Shown here: one piece after another, positions 5,280 through 7,223 of the stretch
Layout of the letters: each line of letters begins with the position of its first letter
How positions within the stretch are numbered: position 1 is the stretch's first letter
Notes under the pieces: model-generated
What the model was told of the DNA's origin: nothing
The model's input: only the letters and a program-made list of their open reading frames with translations
The model's database searches: none
Source of the DNA: Deltaproteobacteria bacterium
GTDB lineage: Bacteria > Myxococcota_A > Polyangia > HGW-17 > SLPX01
Assembly: GCA_011390535.1 (NCBI GenBank)
Contig: JAABSF010000119.1
Span: 1 to 7,223, forward strand
Length of the DNA stretch: 7,223 nucleotides
Direction of reading: 5' to 3'
Made by a program: the position numbers and the translations under genes

Positions 5280-6632
5280 ATGTTTTTTAAACAAATTGAA
5301 AGCCGGGGTTTAGCCCACTATTCTTATATGGTGGGAGAGGGAAAAGAAGTGGCGGTCATCGATCCAAGGCGAGATATTGGAGTCTACTTAGAAGAGGCTC
5401 GCAAAGAAGGATTAAAAATCAAATACATTTTAGAGACTCACCGGAATGAAGACTATATTATAGGATCCAGGGAGTTAGCAGAAAAAACCGGGGCCACAAT
5501 TTACATTTCCGGTCATGAGGATTTAGGACATGTCTATGGAGAAAAAATCTTTGATGGGGATGAATTAAACATTGGATCCTTAACCATTAAAGGGGTTCAC
5601 ACCCCGGGGCATACTCTGGGACATATGAGCTATGGGGTTTTTGAAGAAGGTCGAGAAACAGCTTATATGGTCTTTACGGGAGACTGTCTGTTTATGGGAG
5701 ATCTGGGTCGTACGGATTTTTATGGGGAAGAGAACCTGGAAAAAATGACAGGTCTTTTATATGACAGCGTGTTTAAAAAACTGATGGTCTTAGGAGACGA
5801 AGTACTGGTATTCCCAGCTCATGGTGCCGGTTCTGCCTGTGGGGAGAGTATGGAAGATCGACCTTATTCGACCCTTGGTTATGAAAAAGCCTATAATCCC
5901 GAGTTACAGGTAGACACTCGAGAGGAGTTTATAGAAAGGTTCGGCAGGATGCGCCTTAAACCTCGATACTTTGAAAAAATAGAAAAGTATAATGTAGAAG
6001 GTGCCGAATTTATTGGGGAGGAAATCAGGTTAGAACCTCTGAAATTAGATGAGGTAAAAAAACAGGGGATTACCATTATTGATTCAAGAACCAAAGAGGC
6101 TTATTTCGGTGGGCATGTTCCCGGAACCATATTTTTCAGCTTGCAAAACTTCTCAACCTATGCCGGAAATATCATTGATACGGATACCCCCGTTGCCTTT
6201 TTGGTAGAGGGTAATGAGGTAGAAAAACTTCAAACCCTATACTGGTATGCCCGAAGAATCGGTTTTGAAAACCTGAAGGGCTATATTGCCGACGGAAATT
6301 CCCAGTGGGAGAGTATGGAAAGGGATTTAGAAAATCTTTCTACCATTACGGCAACAGAATACTTGGATTTAAGCTCAAGAGAATTTGTAATGCTTGACAT
6401 ACGAAAGCCCGAGAGCATTTCCCCGGAAGATCCTTCGGAAAATCGTATTAATATTCCATTGCAGCAGCTGTATAAGGATCACGAAAAACTCCCGAAGAAC
6501 CAACCGATCTATATTCTCTGTGGATCCGGAGATCGTTCCGCTTCAGCGGCATCCTTTCTTAAAAACAAAGGTTATGACGGAAGAGTTATTTCCGGAGGTC
6601 TTTTAACGCTCAAGCCACTTTTGAAAAAGTAG
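5280..6632 (+). CDS. MBL-fold hydrolase fused to two rhodanese domains (persulfide dioxygenase/sulfurtransferase-like)
   Basis: 450 residues; strong ribosome site AGAGGAGG 9 bases before the ATG. Residues 1-200 are a metallo-beta-lactamase fold of the glyoxalase II/ETHE1 type: HTPGHTLGH (107-115), TGDCLFMGDLGRTDF (133-147) and PAHGAGSACG (179-188). The usual HxHxDH motif reads HRNEDY (54-59): the first His and the Asp are kept, the second and third His are Asn56 and Tyr59. In ETHE1-type persulfide dioxygenases the single iron is held by the first His of this motif plus the later His and Asp, here H54, H111 and D135, so a mononuclear site is still possible. Residues about 255-345 are a rhodanese domain without a catalytic Cys (FLVEGNE in the loop position). 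Residues about 355-447 are a second rhodanese with the active loop C414-GSGDRS. Likely role: oxidation or transfer of sulfane sulfur (persulfide, thiosulfate) in the cytoplasm. It is followed 64 bases later by an SLC13-type permease, probably in the same operon. Confidence 0.
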   Translation: MFFKQIESRGLAHYSYMVGEGKEVAVIDPRRDIGVYLEEARKEGLKIKYILETHRNEDYIIGSRELAEKTGATIYISGHEDLGHVYGEKIFDGDELNIGSLTIKGVHTPGHTLGHMSYGVFEEGRETAYMVFTGDCLFMGDLGRTDFYGEENLEKMTGLLYDSVFKKLMVLGDEVLVFPAHGAGSACGESMEDRPYSTLGYEKAYNPELQVDTREEFIERFGRMRLKPRYFEKIEKYNVEGAEFIGEEIRLEPLKLDEVKKQGITIIDSRTKEAYFGGHVPGTIFFSLQNFSTYAGNIIDTDTPVAFLVEGNEVEKLQTLYWYARRIGFENLKGYIADGNSQWESMERDLENLSTITATEYLDLSSREFVMLDIRKPESISPEDPSENRINIPLQQLYKDHEKLPKNQPIYILCGSGDRSASAASFLKNKGYDGRVISGGLLTLKPLLKK

Positions 6633-6696
6633 AATAAACTTTTTTAATTGTAGAACCTGAAAAAACTAAATCATTCAGTTTGCCGGGGAAGTTGAT

Positions 6697-7152
6697 ATGA
6701 ATCAGGAAATTGCAATTACCTATGGGATCTTATTAGTGGCGGTTTTTTTATTTGTCACAGAAAAACTACGAACGGACCTTGTAGCTGTATTGGTGATGAT
6801 CCTTCTTGCTTGGTCAGGGGTCATTACCATTGAAGAATCTTTCTCCGGCTTTTCATCCAACGCCGTGATTGCCATTATGGCGGTTATGATTCTTGGTTAT
6901 GGAATCGACCGGTCAGGCCTGATGACTTTGCTGGCAAAAAAGATCACGGATACCGTGGGGAGTAATGAGAAAAGGATTATGGTATCGGTCTCCGGTACGG
7001 TGGGAGTGCTTTCCGCATTTATGCAAAATATCGGGGCAGCAGCCTTGTTTTTGCCCGCCCTTAGAAAAGTTGGGAAACAAGCGAATATTCCCTCGGGAAG
7101 ACTTATTATGCCCATGGGTTTTGCGGCGATCTTAGGGCTGACTCAAGAATAA
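6697..7152 (+). CDS. SLC13-type permease, C-terminally truncated at an inverted-repeat element
   Basis: Only 151 codons before a TAA, whereas SLC13/DASS-type permeases usually run to 400-600 residues. Visible are hydrophobic helices at about 7-20, 27-45, 55-70, 95-120 and the start of another near 136-147, plus family-like stretches FSGFSSNAVIAIM and SAFMQNIGAAALFLPA; the latter corresponds to the substrate/Na+-binding hairpin region. Similarity to a permease stops after FAAILG (residue 147, about 7137); the last codons LTQE and the stop belong to the GC-rich element that follows. A plausible ribosome site (GGGGAAG) precedes the ATG at 6697. Relatives move anions such as sulfate or dicarboxylates with cations; the MBL-rhodanese neighbour makes a sulfur compound a reasonable guess. 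As it stands the product could not form a transporter. It is either a disrupted gene or a gene cut by an assembly break. Confidence 0.
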   Translation: MNQEIAITYGILLVAVFLFVTEKLRTDLVAVLVMILLAWSGVITIEESFSGFSSNAVIAIMAVMILGYGIDRSGLMTLLAKKITDTVGSNEKRIMVSVSGTVGVLSAFMQNIGAAALFLPALRKVGKQANIPSGRLIMPMGFAAILGLTQE

Positions 7153-7223
7153 CATCGCAGGACCGAGGGCGTCGAGGCGCCCGACCTGCAAGGCGCGAGG
7201 AGGGCGAATACATTGACGTATTC
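7138..7223. repeat. GC-rich inverted-repeat element at the window edge
   Basis: Starting inside the truncated permease, the sequence turns GC-rich. One hairpin is GCAGG (7157-7161) ACCGA GGGCG (7167-7171) TCGAGG CGCCC (7178-7182) GA CCTGC (7185-7189), two nested 5-bp stems. A second begins at GAATAC (7206-7211), loop ATTGAC, and GTATTC (7218-7223), which ends exactly at the window edge and may extend further. No coding frame or transposase is seen. The form suggests a dispersed REP/MITE-like repeat; copy number is unknown. Confidence 0.

Noticed and set aside
5891..6606. Minus-strand frame at 5891-6094 and plus-strand frame at 6394-6606
   Set aside because: Both lie within the MBL-rhodanese gene in other frames and lack any domain.

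Overview
The window looks like a stretch of bacterial accessory genome, possibly mosaic. The left two thirds (1 to about 5020) has features I associate with Myxococcota/Bradymonadota-type former deltaproteobacteria: large secreted lipoproteins, an Asp/Gly-rich linker after the lipobox, a cadherin-like plus beta-helix architecture, and moderate to high GC in several genes. The right third (about 5190 to 7140) is AT-richer, with TTA/ATA/AAA-rich codon use and a strong AGAGGAGG ribosome binding site, more like a Clostridia-type Firmicute. This taxonomic reading is inference from composition and protein style only. The join could be horizontal transfer or a metagenomic assembly chimera.

Left block, minus strand. 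A lipoprotein gene runs off the left edge (first 355 residues visible: signal peptide, Asp-rich linker, cadherin-like domain, start of a right-handed beta-helix). After a 298-bp gap containing a 15-bp tandem repeat comes a second lipoprotein of 385 residues. It has a long charged linker and a cysteine-containing domain I do not recognise. Its signal peptide core is encoded by a 9-bp minisatellite, and its upstream region is a polypurine array of about 10-12-bp repeats.

Middle block: two toxin-antitoxin loci back to back. An AbiE-type pair (AbiEi winged-helix antitoxin, then AbiEii nucleotidyltransferase toxin, ATGA overlap) lies on the minus strand. A VapBC-type pair (ribbon-helix-helix antitoxin, PIN-domain RNase toxin, ATGA overlap) lies on the plus strand. 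They diverge from a 207-bp intergenic region that carries another 15-bp tandem repeat and a clear 24-bp inverted repeat over the antitoxin start codon, a likely autoregulatory operator.

Right block, plus strand: a likely two-gene operon. The first gene is a metallo-beta-lactamase-fold/double-rhodanese protein, probably in persulfide or sulfane-sulfur metabolism. The second is an SLC13-type membrane permease, broken after about 147 residues, where the sequence switches into a GC-rich inverted-repeat element that reaches the window edge. The 259-bp gap between vapC and this operon holds an unexplained segment, a possible terminator, a candidate promoter and a perfect 7-bp hairpin.

I see no rRNA, tRNA, CRISPR array or transposase gene. 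No clearly new multi-gene system is evident. The most unusual signals are the three short tandem repeats whose periods are multiples of three and that lie in frame with adjacent genes, the altered metal motif of the MBL-rhodanese protein, and the truncation of the permease at an inverted-repeat element.
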